DNA of 64,000 bases from an uncultured Bacteroidota bacterium (GCA_903919075.1 CAIXGR010000070.1:25155-89154), one strand, 5' to 3'; positions 28,153 through 38,625 are shown, counted from the first letter of the stretch. Notes: generated by a model from the letters alone, not told the origin. A program made the numbers and translations.

Positions 28153-31125
28153 ATGAAAACAAAATCAGCTATTGTTTTGTCATTTGTTTTGAGTGTGTTT
28201 ATTGCAAACGCACAAAGCAAAACATCGGTACCCGCTAAAACAACAAAAGTTGCAGGCAGTGGCAATACCGCAAAACCGGGAACCGAAAAGACAAACTTCG
28301 AATCAGTTCCTAACGATCCGTTTAATGCGAAAATTTATACATTAAAAAACGGATTGAAAGTTTATATCTCGGTAAACAAAGATGTACCCCGCATACAAAC
28401 CTTAATAGCTGTAAAAGCAGGCTCTAAATTCGACCCGCCACAAACAACAGGCTTGGCGCATTACTTAGAGCATATGATGTTTAAAGGCTCGCATGATTTT
28501 GGTACCAGCGATTGGAAACACGAAAGTATGTTGCTCGATTCAATTTCGGCATATTTCGAATACCATAAAAACGCAAAAGACGAGGATAAAAAAAGAGCAC
28601 TTTATGCTACCATAGATTCATTCTCGTTCGAAGCTTCGAAACTGGCAATACCTAATGAGTATGATAAAATGATGTCTTCGCTTGGCGCTAAGGGTACCAA
28701 TGCTTTTACTTCTACTGATATGACTGTGTATGTAAATGATATTCCATCAAACGGCCTTGAAAAATTTTTAAGGCTGGAAAGTAACCGGTTTGAAACAGCG
28801 GTATTAAGATTGTTTCACACCGAACTGGAAACAGTGTATGAAGAATTTAACCGCAACCAGGATAACGATAGGGTATGGAGCGACCATGCGTTAGATAACG
28901 CCCTGTTGCCAAACCATCCTTACGGCACACAAACTACAATTGGAGAAGGAGAGCATCTTAAAAACCCTTCGATGATTAATATTTATAATTATTTTAACGA
29001 ATACTACCGGCCTAATAATGTGGCAATAATCATTGCAGGTGACGTTGATCCTGATGCCACTGTAAGTTTAATAGAACGCTATTTTGGTAACTGGAAACCC
29101 GCACCCATACCTGCTTTCGTAAAGAAAAGCGAGCCCGAAATAAAAGAACCAATAACCCGCGAATACAAAGGCCCACAGCCTGAGCACGTTTATGTAGGGT
29201 ACCTGTTTGATGGTGCTAATTCGCACGAAACAATGATGGCTAAGTTAGTGGATGAGATATTAGCGAATGGCGAAGCCGGGTTAATTGATTTGGATTTGGT
29301 GCAGCAACAAAAAATTTTAAAAGGCTATTCGTATATTGACGAAAACACAGATTACTCTTTTCATAAACTATATGGTGAGCCTAAAGAAGGACAATCGCTT
29401 GAAAATGTAAGAGACCTGCTTTTAGCCGAAATTGATAAAATTAGGAAAGGCAATTTTGGTGACTGGTTGCTACCGGCAATTATACAAAACATGAAATTGG
29501 AAAGAATGAAAGCGGCTGAAAAGAATAGTAGCCGGGCCAGTGATATGATGGGTACTTTTGTTCATAATGTGCCCTGGAAAAACTGGGTGAACGAGATTAA
29601 CGAGATGGAAAAAGTTACTAAAGCAGACATTGTAAAATTTGCTAATGAACATTACAAAAACAATTACGCTGTTAGTTACAAACGGCAGGGAGAAGCCACA
29701 GTTCATAAGGTAGACAAGCCTAAGATTACTGAGTTGAAAATGGATAAAGAAAGCATTTCGGCATTTAAAAAAGAGTGGGATAAAATGCCGCAGCCATCTA
29801 TTAAGCCAAAGTTTCTTGATTTCGATAAAGACATCGCTCATTTAAAACTAGCCAAAGCAGATGTACCTTTCGATTACATAAAAAATGATGTGAATAAAAC
29901 TTTCACGCTCGATTATATTTTCGACATGGGTACTGATAATATTCGTGAAATAGGAACTGCTGTGCATTACCTTGAATATTTAGGCACAGATAAGTACACA
30001 GCCGAGCAACTAAAAACAGAATTTTATAAACTGGGTCTAAGCTTTAGTGTAAGCAGCAGCCGCGACCGCGTTTTTGTTTCGCTTTCAGGGCTGGAAGAAA
30101 ACCTAGACAAAGGAATTGCACTTTTCGAACAATTGTTGGCTAATGCTAAGCCCGATAAAGATGTTTATGAATCGCTGGTAATGGATGTTACTCAAGAAAG
30201 AGCAAATGCTAAGAAAAGCAAGAACGCTATTTTATTCAGCGGCTTGGGTAATTACGCTAAATATGGTCCGCTTAATCCATTCAACAACGTAATGAATGAA
30301 CAGGAATTAAAGAGTGCCGATATTAATAAGCTGGCAGGCCTAATTAAGTCTTTGGGTTCATATAAGCATCGTATTTTTTATTACGGAAATCGTTCCGCAG
30401 CCGAAGCCTTATCGGTGGTTAATAAACTACACCCTGTAAATGAGCAGCTGAAAGATTATCCAATGGCTAAAAAATATCCTGAACTTCCGTTAGATCAAAC
30501 CAAGGTTTATGTGTGCTACTATCCCATGAAACAGGCTGAAATTGTAATGCTTGGTAAAGATGTGGTGTTCAATAAAGATTTGTACCCCGCTTTATTTTTG
30601 TATAACGATTATTATGGCTCAGGTTTATCATCTATTATGTTTCAGGAAATACGCGAAAAAATGGCCTTGGCTTATTCAGTATATAGCAGCTTCGGTGTTC
30701 CTCAATATTCATACGAATCGCACTATGTAACTTCTTATGTGGGAACGCAAGCCGATAAATTGAAAACTGCACTGGGAGAAATGAAGCACTTGCTAAACGA
30801 TATGCCAGAAGTGCCCCAACAATATGAAGATGCGCGCGAAAGTGTTACTAAAACTTTAGAAAGCGACTGGATAACCCGCTCGGATATTTATTGGGCTTAC
30901 GACCGGGCTCGCAAACGCGGGTTAAATTACGATGTAAGAAAAGATATATATGAAAAGGCAAAAATAATGACCATTGCTGATGTACATAAATTCTTCGACC
31001 AACACGTAAAGGGAAAGACTTACACGTATTTGGTTATTGGTAAAAAAGGTGACATAGACCTTGATGCCCTGGGGCAAATTGGGCCTGTGAAGGAATTGCA
31101 GTATGATGAGTTATTTGGATACTAA
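28153..31125 (+). CDS. M16-family zinc peptidase
   Basis: HxxEH motif in GLAHYLEHMMFKGS; two-lobed ~990 aa. Confidence 0.95.
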   Translation: MKTKSAIVLSFVLSVFIANAQSKTSVPAKTTKVAGSGNTAKPGTEKTNFESVPNDPFNAKIYTLKNGLKVYISVNKDVPRIQTLIAVKAGSKFDPPQTTGLAHYLEHMMFKGSHDFGTSDWKHESMLLDSISAYFEYHKNAKDEDKKRALYATIDSFSFEASKLAIPNEYDKMMSSLGAKGTNAFTSTDMTVYVNDIPSNGLEKFLRLESNRFETAVLRLFHTELETVYEEFNRNQDNDRVWSDHALDNALLPNHPYGTQTTIGEGEHLKNPSMINIYNYFNEYYRPNNVAIIIAGDVDPDATVSLIERYFGNWKPAPIPAFVKKSEPEIKEPITREYKGPQPEHVYVGYLFDGANSHETMMAKLVDEILANGEAGLIDLDLVQQQKILKGYSYIDENTDYSFHKLYGEPKEGQSLENVRDLLLAEIDKIRKGNFGDWLLPAIIQNMKLERMKAAEKNSSRASDMMGTFVHNVPWKNWVNEINEMEKVTKADIVKFANEHYKNNYAVSYKRQGEATVHKVDKPKITELKMDKESISAFKKEWDKMPQPSIKPKFLDFDKDIAHLKLAKADVPFDYIKNDVNKTFTLDYIFDMGTDNIREIGTAVHYLEYLGTDKYTAEQLKTEFYKLGLSFSVSSSRDRVFVSLSGLEENLDKGIALFEQLLANAKPDKDVYESLVMDVTQERANAKKSKNAILFSGLGNYAKYGPLNPFNNVMNEQELKSADINKLAGLIKSLGSYKHRIFYYGNRSAAEALSVVNKLHPVNEQLKDYPMAKKYPELPLDQTKVYVCYYPMKQAEIVMLGKDVVFNKDLYPALFLYNDYYGSGLSSIMFQEIREKMALAYSVYSSFGVPQYSYESHYVTSYVGTQADKLKTALGEMKHLLNDMPEVPQQYEDARESVTKTLESDWITRSDIYWAYDRARKRGLNYDVRKDIYEKAKIMTIADVHKFFDQHVKGKTYTYLVIGKKGDIDLDALGQIGPVKELQYDELFGY

Positions 31126-31162
31126 TTTAGGGGCAAAGTATGTAAGTGAGTTTGAGCTTGCA

Positions 31163-31873
31163 TTAAAAAACCTCTACAAAGCCAAACTGCATAACCCAGG
31201 CGTTAGGATAAACCGCATAGTATTTATTTGTTGCAGAACTCAATACGTTATAGGATATGGCTATGGGCATAAAAAAATGCTTGTTTTCAAGCAAGTTGTA
31301 TCCCACGCCAATCAGCATGTCAGGAATATTGCGTTGAATTTTAGGAATCTCAATACTATAAGAGTTAGTCTGGCTATTGTAAGCTAACGAAGCATTATAA
31401 ACATCAGCAATATCGCGGTGCAGCACTTCAAACCGGTCGCGAATAAAAAAACCTTTCCAAATATTGTATTGCAGAAAAACTCCTGCCCCATATGTATTCC
31501 AATGCGCATTAGTAAGATGTGTATTGCCAATGGCATCTTCTAATGCTAAATTATTAAAGCTTGTATAAACGTATGTTACACCGCCACCGCCATATAGATT
31601 TTTCCAAAGCTGGTGTCCAACATAGGGAGATATGCCTGCATTAAACCCTCCAAACAAAGAAGAAAAAACAATATTGGGCTCTATAGTATACTTTGATAAT
31701 TGTGCCCGCCTGCGTTCACTACGTGTTTTAAAGTTTTCCTTCAATGGCAATTGTAATATTTCCGGCCGCGGATTGCTTGACGGAGCAGGCAATTGATCAT
31801 CCTGAGCATTGACAATGCTTATAGAGATAAAAAAAACCGATACTAAAATAATTGCCTTTTTTACAGTAATCAC
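31163..31873 (-). CDS. Outer membrane beta-barrel-like protein, unknown
   Basis: Signal peptide; aromatic beta pattern, C-terminal F. Confidence 0.65.
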   Translation of the reverse strand: MITVKKAIILVSVFFISISIVNAQDDQLPAPSSNPRPEILQLPLKENFKTRSERRRAQLSKYTIEPNIVFSSLFGGFNAGISPYVGHQLWKNLYGGGGVTYVYTSFNNLALEDAIGNTHLTNAHWNTYGAGVFLQYNIWKGFFIRDRFEVLHRDIADVYNASLAYNSQTNSYSIEIPKIQRNIPDMLIGVGYNLLENKHFFMPIAISYNVLSSATNKYYAVYPNAWVMQFGFVEVF

Positions 31874-31998
31874 TATACTGTATAAACGTCTTACAGCGTC
31901 GTTTGTTTCCGCATTAAAGATGATTGGCTAATTTTTTAAAATAGAAGGGCTTTATTGTATTACAAAATAGCCAACAAACAGTTTTTGTAAACTTGGAT

Positions 31999-32703
31999 TT
32001 ATTGCCTTGTAATTACTTTTTTCATTTCAGGCGCAAGCAGTTTTGCCCATTCTGCATACATTTTGCCCGATGGATGTAAGCCATCGGAGGCAATAAAATC
32101 AGGATGTTGTTTAGTCTGTCGTGAAATTGAAGTAATGTCGATATAGTGGGCTTTCACTTTTAATGCTTCTTCTTTATTAATAGCGTTGAACTGGTCAATT
32201 TCATTGCCTATTAGGGCGGGTGTTCTTTGTTTAGGGTCTTCGGCAGCAAAAGGCGTAGCGCCCCAATCGGGTATTGAAAGCACAAAAACGTGTTTCACTT
32301 TGCCACCTGCATATTGCAGTGCCGTATTTAATAAGTCTTTAAATTCTTTTCGGTATTCTTCAGTGCTTCGCCCTCTAAATTCATTGTTAACCCCAATTAG
32401 CAGAGTTACAAAAACTTCGCCCGAATTTTTTTTGAAAGATTCAGGATTATGTTCTTCCCATACTTTGATTGCATCGGCTAACTCATCGGTAGTCCAGCCG
32501 GTTTTTGCAATAATGGTTGGTTTGGTGAATGTTATATTGTCATTGTTCAATAAAGCAATTGTTTGGGCAGCAAATGTTTCATTCTCAGTTACTGCTTCAC
32601 CTATAGTATATGAATCGCCAAGGGAAAGCATGGTATATTTTCTCTCATTTTTCATGGATAAAAGCGTAAAACTAAGAATTGAAAGTATTATAAACAGTTT
32701 CAT
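31999..32703 (-). CDS. SGNH/GDSL hydrolase
   Basis: LGDSYTIG, LIGVNNEFRG, SDGLHPSGKMY. Confidence 0.92.
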   Translation of the reverse strand: MKLFIILSILSFTLLSMKNERKYTMLSLGDSYTIGEAVTENETFAAQTIALLNNDNITFTKPTIIAKTGWTTDELADAIKVWEEHNPESFKKNSGEVFVTLLIGVNNEFRGRSTEEYRKEFKDLLNTALQYAGGKVKHVFVLSIPDWGATPFAAEDPKQRTPALIGNEIDQFNAINKEEALKVKAHYIDITSISRQTKQHPDFIASDGLHPSGKMYAEWAKLLAPEMKKVITRQ

Positions 32704-32720
32704 TGTTATTCATACTAATC

Positions 32721-33377
32721 CTACTCAACAAATATTTTTTTTGACGCTTCATGGCTTAAAAAAACTTCTTTCTTGCCTTTCAGTTCCACCAAAACAGATT
32801 TATCAAAATCCTGAATTTCTTTTACCACCAAAATATTATTTAACCCAATTTCCTGCTTGTCAAGATATTTTAAAAATGATGGAGAATTATCAGCAACATT
32901 AACTACTCTAACCTTTCTTCCAATTTCTATATCGGGTAGTGGTTTTGCTTTAGTAATTGGCATTTTGCCCTGTGCATCGGGTATCGGGTCGCCATGCGGG
33001 TCGAATTTTGGATAGCCCAGCATTTTATCCAGTTCATTCAATAGTTTGTCTGATTGTATATGCTCTAATTGTTCTGCTACTTCATGAACCTCACTCCAGC
33101 TGAAATTCATTTTTTCAACCAAAAAAGTTTCCCAAAGCCGGTGCTTTCTAACTGTTTTTATGGTCAGCTTCAATCCTTCTTTTGTAAGCTTAGCGCCGTC
33201 GGCCCTGTTATAATCAATAAACTTCTTTTCGTGTAGCCGGCGAAGCATGTCAGTTACCGAAGCCGGATTGATAGATAGTTTTTCGGCAATGGACTGATTA
33301 TTTGCTCCTCCTTCGCCACTGCAGCCAAGCGAGAAAATAGCTTTCAGGTAGTTTTCTTCTGTGATGGTTAATACCAT
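32721..33377 (-). CDS. DtxR/MntR-family metal-dependent transcriptional regulator
   Basis: ENYLKAIF, INPASVTDMLRRLHEKKFIDY, EQLEHIQSDKLLNELDKMLGYPKFDPHGDPIP. Confidence 0.95.
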   Translation of the reverse strand: MVLTITEENYLKAIFSLGCSGEGGANNQSIAEKLSINPASVTDMLRRLHEKKFIDYNRADGAKLTKEGLKLTIKTVRKHRLWETFLVEKMNFSWSEVHEVAEQLEHIQSDKLLNELDKMLGYPKFDPHGDPIPDAQGKMPITKAKPLPDIEIGRKVRVVNVADNSPSFLKYLDKQEIGLNNILVVKEIQDFDKSVLVELKGKKEVFLSHEASKKIFVE

Positions 33378-33450
33378 AATTTACAGCTAAGGTAAAGTTT
33401 ATAATACAACTAACCAAAGTAATTTATAAAAGCTTATCGAAATATTAAAA

Positions 33451-33469
33451 TTAGGTTAGTCTAAATTAT
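33451..33469. promoter_or_regulatory. Candidate DtxR/MntR operator
   Basis: TTAGGTTAGTCTAAATTAT versus DtxR consensus TTAGGTTAGCCTAACCTAA: 15/19 identical by eye. Confidence 0.55.
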
Positions 33470-33474
33470 TGTGT

Positions 33475-33482
33475 TAGGTTTG
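33475..33482 (+). promoter_or_regulatory. Candidate -7 element (TAGGTTTG) of porin-mntH unit
   Basis: Matches TAnnTTTG; directly downstream of candidate operator. Confidence 0.4.
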
Positions 33483-33511
33483 TTTCTGTATATCAAGTTT
33501 ACAACACAAAC

Positions 33512-34888
33512 ATGAAGCTGTTCGCAATTTTAACTTTGATGTTTTTTAGTGTCAATGCCAGGTCACAGGCTTTAAGTCGGCTTCTAACCAACGATAGGTT
33601 AGGCAGAAAAGATTCTGTTGCTAATTGGAGTATTCATTTTCAGATTACGGGAGTATATCAATATCACCCAGCATTTCATGCGGCATATTCGGGTATTAAT
33701 AGTTTAAATAATGCAAGCGAAGGGGCTATGTCCATTACGTCTACTATTTTTTTAGGAAGAAAACTCTGGAAAGGCGCTGCAATCTATTTTAATCCTGAAT
33801 TGGCAGGAGGCAGCGGTTTAAGTAGAACAGAAGGAGTGGCCGGTTTTCCAAATGGTGAAATATATCGTGTGGGTAATCCTTCGCCAACACCATTTATAGC
33901 AAGAGGGTATTTTCAACAAAATATAGCACTGGGCCATACCAGTTATAGTTTTAATTCAAGCGACCAAAATCAATTGACAGGTAAAATTCCCGATTCGCGG
34001 ATTACAATAAGCATTGGCAGGTTTTGTTTGGCAGACTTTTTTGATGATAACGCTTATGCTCATGATGCCAGAACACAGTTTTTAAACTGGGCATTAATGG
34101 CCTCGGGCTCATGGGATTTTCCGGCCGATACGCGCGGCTATACCGGAGGAATTGTTATTGAGTTAATAAAACCGCTTTGGGCTATACGGTTATCTGCCGT
34201 TCAAGTGCCCTCGCAGGCTAACGGATTGCAAATGGATTGGCATTTAAATAAAGTAAATTCTGAGATCCTGGAGTATGAAAGAAAATGGAAAATAAAAAAT
34301 CATCCGGGGGCAATAAAGGCAACGGGTTTTATTACATTTTCAAAAGCACCGTATTATAAAGATGCAATAGCTGCTATACAGAGTGGTGATACTACCAGCG
34401 CCAATCTTTTTAAAGCTGTTATATCGGGCAAAACCGAGTGGAGTAATTATGGAGGAATTAAATACGGCTTTTGTATAAATGCGGAACAAGAAATTATTAA
34501 TGGTTTAGGCGTATTTATAAAAGGGAATTGGAACGATGGACATTCTTCAACATGGGCCTTTACTGAAATTGATAACAGTGCACAGATAGGACTAAATATG
34601 AAAGGCAATTGGTGGAAAAGGCCTACCGATAATTTTGGTATTGCAGGGGTAATAAACGGAATATCTGCTGAGCATAAACAATATCTTGAATTAGGTGGTA
34701 ATGGATTTATTATTGGAGACGGAGCTTTGAGATACGGTAGCGAAATTATTATGGAAACGTATTACCGGGCCCAGCTGGCTTCGTTTTTAGCACTGTCATT
34801 CGATTACCAGTTTATAGCTAACCCAGCTTATAACAAAGACAGAGGGCCAGTAAATGTGTTAGGGTTAAGGCTACACGTAGAAATATGA
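33512..34888 (+). CDS. OprB-like carbohydrate-selective porin family outer membrane protein
   Basis: LGRKLWKGAAIYFNPELAGGSGLSRTEGVAGFPNGE; followed by mntH-like gene. Confidence 0.75.
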   Translation: MKLFAILTLMFFSVNARSQALSRLLTNDRLGRKDSVANWSIHFQITGVYQYHPAFHAAYSGINSLNNASEGAMSITSTIFLGRKLWKGAAIYFNPELAGGSGLSRTEGVAGFPNGEIYRVGNPSPTPFIARGYFQQNIALGHTSYSFNSSDQNQLTGKIPDSRITISIGRFCLADFFDDNAYAHDARTQFLNWALMASGSWDFPADTRGYTGGIVIELIKPLWAIRLSAVQVPSQANGLQMDWHLNKVNSEILEYERKWKIKNHPGAIKATGFITFSKAPYYKDAIAAIQSGDTTSANLFKAVISGKTEWSNYGGIKYGFCINAEQEIINGLGVFIKGNWNDGHSSTWAFTEIDNSAQIGLNMKGNWWKRPTDNFGIAGVINGISAEHKQYLELGGNGFIIGDGALRYGSEIIMETYYRAQLASFLALSFDYQFIANPAYNKDRGPVNVLGLRLHVEI

Positions 34889-34964
34889 AAAATTAATTAT
34901 AGGTGGAAAAGAACGTAGTTGCAGAGTCAGGATATTATACAACTTTACAAAAACTGTTGCTGTT

Positions 34965-36842
34965 ATGATTCCCCGTCAATCACTAGAAGAAGTTTATGAA
35001 AGTGTTGACACCACTAAAGCACCCGGGGGCTGGAAACGGCTGTTGTTGTTTGTTGGGCCTGCTTTTTTAGTGGCAGTAGGTTATATGGATCCGGGAAACT
35101 GGGCAACAGACATTGCTGGTGGTAGTAAATACGGCTATTCATTGCTATGGGTGTTGTTGATGAGCAATTTAATTGCCATCCTGCTTCAAACCATGAGCGC
35201 AAGGCTTGGCGTAGTGCGTGGCAGAGACCTTGCACAGGCATCGCGCGAAACATACTTACCGGTAGTAAATTATTCGCTGTGGTTTTTGGCTGAAGTAGCC
35301 ATTGCGGCCTGCGACCTTGCGGAAGTAATAGGCATGGCAATTGGCCTTAATCTTTTATTCGGACTGCCTTTGATATGGGGTGTTTCTGTAGCTATTTTAG
35401 ATACATTACTCATTCTTTACCTGCAACGGAAAGGAATGCGTTACATTGAAACACTCATCTTTTCATTGGTTGCATTGATAGGCATTTCATTTTTTATTGA
35501 ATTGCTTTTTGCCAAACCGGCTATTGGCGAGGTGGTCACTGGCTTTATTCCAAAATTTACAGATAATGGTGCTTTGTATATTGCTATTGGTATAATAGGT
35601 GCTACAGTAATGCCGCATAATCTTTACCTTCATTCATCTCTTGTGCAAACTCGAAGAAGCAAAAAAGATGATGCCGGTATTCGCAGTGCGCTGAAATTTA
35701 ATTTTATTGATTCTTCTATTGCTTTGAATCTTGCATTTTTTGTAAATGCATCTATTCTCATTCTTGCAGCGGCTGTGTTTTTTAAAAATGGATATAATAA
35801 TGTAGCTGAAATACAGGATGCGCACGGCTTGTTGGCCCCGCTACTTGGCAAAAAAATGGCGCCTATATTATTCGCCGTAGCCCTAATAGCATCAGGGCAA
35901 AGTTCAACCATTACCGGTACACTTGCCGGGCAAATTGTAATGGAAGGATACCTTGATTTGCGTATTGCACCCTGGTTGCGAAGATTAATAACCAGGCTTA
36001 TGGCTATTATCCCTACACTTTTAGTTATTCATTTTTTTGGCGATGGTAAAGTGGGTGATTTGCTAATTTTATCGCAAGTAATATTGAGCTTGCAACTTGG
36101 TTTTGCGGTGGTGCCGCTTATTCATTTTGTAAGCGATAAAGATAAAATGGGCAAGTTTGCTATATCTAATACAACCAAATTTTTTGCGTGGCTTTCGGCA
36201 ATCATTATACTTTCTTTAAACATTAAACTGGTGATTGAAACCCTTACAGAATGGCAGCAACAACTTACCGGGCACCAATGGATATTCAATTTCATTATCC
36301 TACCTGTGGTAATACTTGCTGTGGCATTATTCATTTATATATTATGGTGTGCATTGTTTGGAAAGGCCTATATGAAGCGACGCGAAGCAAAGGTGCCACA
36401 CGGAAAGGCTGAAGATATTCCGTTGATACAAAAAAAGAATTATAGCCGGATAGCAATATGTGTAGATTTTTCGAACAGCGATATAAGGGCTATTACGGAG
36501 GGAGTGGCGACTGGAGAAAAGACATCGGAAATTTATTTAATACATATTGTTGAAACTGCCGGTGCGCGTACAATGGGTGAAGAGATACAGGACTACGAAA
36601 CGCACGAAGACTGGAAACAACTGCGTTTGTACGGCAACAAGCTACGAGAACAAGGTTATCATGTGCATGAAAAGCTTGGTTTCGGGGACCCTAAACGAGA
36701 AATACCCCAACTAGCGGAAAAAGTAAATGCTGAGTTGCTGGTAATAGGCAAGCACGGCCATAGAGGAATTAAGGATATTATTTTTGGAGAGACTATTGCT
36801 GAAGTAAGGCATAGGGCGAAATGTCCTGTGCTGGTTGTGTAA
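34965..36842 (+). CDS. Nramp divalent metal transporter fused to C-terminal universal stress (Usp) domain
   Basis: Nramp DPGNWATD and MPHNLYLHSSLVQTR; C-terminal GKHGHRGIKDIIFGETIAEVRHRAKCPVLVV. Confidence 0.93.
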   Translation: MIPRQSLEEVYESVDTTKAPGGWKRLLLFVGPAFLVAVGYMDPGNWATDIAGGSKYGYSLLWVLLMSNLIAILLQTMSARLGVVRGRDLAQASRETYLPVVNYSLWFLAEVAIAACDLAEVIGMAIGLNLLFGLPLIWGVSVAILDTLLILYLQRKGMRYIETLIFSLVALIGISFFIELLFAKPAIGEVVTGFIPKFTDNGALYIAIGIIGATVMPHNLYLHSSLVQTRRSKKDDAGIRSALKFNFIDSSIALNLAFFVNASILILAAAVFFKNGYNNVAEIQDAHGLLAPLLGKKMAPILFAVALIASGQSSTITGTLAGQIVMEGYLDLRIAPWLRRLITRLMAIIPTLLVIHFFGDGKVGDLLILSQVILSLQLGFAVVPLIHFVSDKDKMGKFAISNTTKFFAWLSAIIILSLNIKLVIETLTEWQQQLTGHQWIFNFIILPVVILAVALFIYILWCALFGKAYMKRREAKVPHGKAEDIPLIQKKNYSRIAICVDFSNSDIRAITEGVATGEKTSEIYLIHIVETAGARTMGEEIQDYETHEDWKQLRLYGNKLREQGYHVHEKLGFGDPKREIPQLAEKVNAELLVIGKHGHRGIKDIIFGETIAEVRHRAKCPVLVV

Positions 36843-36911
36843 TTCTTGCCGCTTTATACTAAAAGCACATTTCGAATTAGCGTTTTCGCTCCAATTGTCG
36901 ATTTTAGCAGC

Positions 36912-37298
36912 ATGAAATCCATTTTTAAAGTAGGGGATACTAAAGTTTTTGAGCGCTTAGTTCGTCTAGAAGACACGGCAGCGTTTGAAGCCGGAGCAGT
37001 GCACCCGGTATATGCTACCTTTGCGCTTGCGCGAGATGCTGAATGGTGCAGTCGCCTGTTTGTGTTGGAAATTAAAGAGGCAAATGAAGAGGGTATAGGC
37101 ACTTTTATAAATGTAAAGCATCTTTCACCTGCTTTTACGGGCGATAATGTTTTATTTGCAGCCCAAATTGATGAACTGAAAGGCAATGAAGTGAATTGTT
37201 CATTTACTGCTAAAGTAGGCGAACGTTTAATTGCAGAAGGAAGAACCGGACAGAAGATTTTGACAAAAGAGAAGATTGAAAAGTTATTTGGAAAATAG
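36912..37298 (+). CDS. Thioesterase (FlK-like hotdog) family protein
   Basis: VHPVYATFALARDAEWCSRLFVLEI...GTFINVKHLSPAFTGDNV; internal ATG preferred over TTG at 36846. Confidence 0.7.
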   Translation: MKSIFKVGDTKVFERLVRLEDTAAFEAGAVHPVYATFALARDAEWCSRLFVLEIKEANEEGIGTFINVKHLSPAFTGDNVLFAAQIDELKGNEVNCSFTAKVGERLIAEGRTGQKILTKEKIEKLFGK

Positions 37299-37309
37299 TT
37301 TGTGTAATC

Positions 37310-37771
37310 ATGTTATCGCAAGAGAAGATAAATATTAAAAATAAAAAGGCCGGGTTTGAATACGAGATATTAGATCGTTTCGAAGCAGGTATGATGTTAA
37401 CCGGTACCGAAATAAAATCAATTCGTGAAGGTGGCGGCAGCATTAACGAAGCATTTTGTATGATGCGCGACGGAGAACTTTTTGTAAAGAACCTGAATAT
37501 CCCAGAATACTCGCATGGCACTTACGCCAATCATGATCCTGTGCGCTTGCGCAAGCTATTGTTGAGAAAAAAGGAATTAAAGAAAATTGATGCCCGCATT
37601 CGCGAGAAGGGTTTAACTATTGTTCCTATCCGTTTGTTTATTAGCGACCGAGGCTATGCAAAATTGGAAGTGGGTATAGGCAAGGGTAAAAAGAGTTTCG
37701 ACAAACGCGAAAGCCTAAAGCAAAAGGAAAATAAGCGCGAGTTAGACAGGGTGATGAAAAAATACAAATAA
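37310..37771 (+). CDS. smpB: SsrA-binding protein
   Basis: NKKAGFEYEILDRFEAGMMLTGTEIKSIREG, C-term KRELDRVMKKYK. Confidence 0.97.
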   Translation: MLSQEKINIKNKKAGFEYEILDRFEAGMMLTGTEIKSIREGGGSINEAFCMMRDGELFVKNLNIPEYSHGTYANHDPVRLRKLLLRKKELKKIDARIREKGLTIVPIRLFISDRGYAKLEVGIGKGKKSFDKRESLKQKENKRELDRVMKKYK

Positions 37772-37777
37772 GTTTCT

Positions 37778-38440
37778 CTAAAAAACTTTCCCCTTCAGCA
37801 TAGGCACAAAGGCAAACTTCCCAAATACTTCCTCACTGTATTGACCTTCGGCTTGTTTGGTAATGCGCACCATATCGCAGGCGGCTTCATTGCCGAAAGG
37901 AAGAACTAATTTCCCCCCTATAGCCAATTGCTGTAGTAATTTTTTGGGAAGCTCAGGTACCGCTGCTGTAACAATAATCTTGTCGTAAGGCGCAAACGAG
38001 GGCATGCCTTCAAAACCATCACCAAAAAAACATTTTATGTTGGCATAACCTAGCTCCTGTAGTAATTCCTTTGTGCGTTCATACAGTTTTTTGTGCCTTT
38101 CAATGGTAAAAATTTTGGCGCCTAATGTGGCAAGCACGGCTGCCTGGTAACCGCTGCCTGTACCTATTTCCAATATTTTTTCTTTGGGCTGTACCTGCAA
38201 TAATTCACTTTGGTATGCAACAGTAAAAGGCTGCGATATAGTTTGCCCCTCACCAATAGGGAAAGCCTTATCCTCATAAGCGTGGGTTTCATAAAATACG
38301 GTGTCATTTCCAAAAAAAAGATGGCGGGGAACAGCCTCAATAGAGTTCAATACGTTTTTATCAGTTATGCCTTTATCGTGCAATTTTACTGCTAACTCTT
38401 TTCGTAGTCCTTTGTGTCTGTATGTATCTACCTGGTTCAT
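37778..38440 (-). CDS. pcm: Protein-L-isoaspartate O-methyltransferase
   Basis: GEGQTISQPFTVAYQSELLQ, EIGTGSGYQAAVLA. Confidence 0.95.
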   Translation of the reverse strand: MNQVDTYRHKGLRKELAVKLHDKGITDKNVLNSIEAVPRHLFFGNDTVFYETHAYEDKAFPIGEGQTISQPFTVAYQSELLQVQPKEKILEIGTGSGYQAAVLATLGAKIFTIERHKKLYERTKELLQELGYANIKCFFGDGFEGMPSFAPYDKIIVTAAVPELPKKLLQQLAIGGKLVLPFGNEAACDMVRITKQAEGQYSEEVFGKFAFVPMLKGKVF

Positions 38441-38625
38441 TAACGCAAATCAAATGCTAAATTAATGATTAACGGGCTTTCTTTTTCACAAATCCAGAAC
38501 AGAGTTGCAGGATTTAGACACATGGCTTAATATTTTAACTATGGCTATGAGTTTTGCATCAAATATGTAATTATTTGGGCCCCATTTACGCCGAATCTTT
38601 TATTTTCGTTTACCCTCAACATAAC

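Noticed and set aside
31103-31387. Plus-strand ORF antisense to 31163-31873
   Set aside because: Antisense to a better-supported signal-peptide-bearing protein.
32186-32902. 238-aa plus-strand ORF
   Set aside because: Antisense to the SGNH hydrolase and DtxR genes, which have clear motifs.
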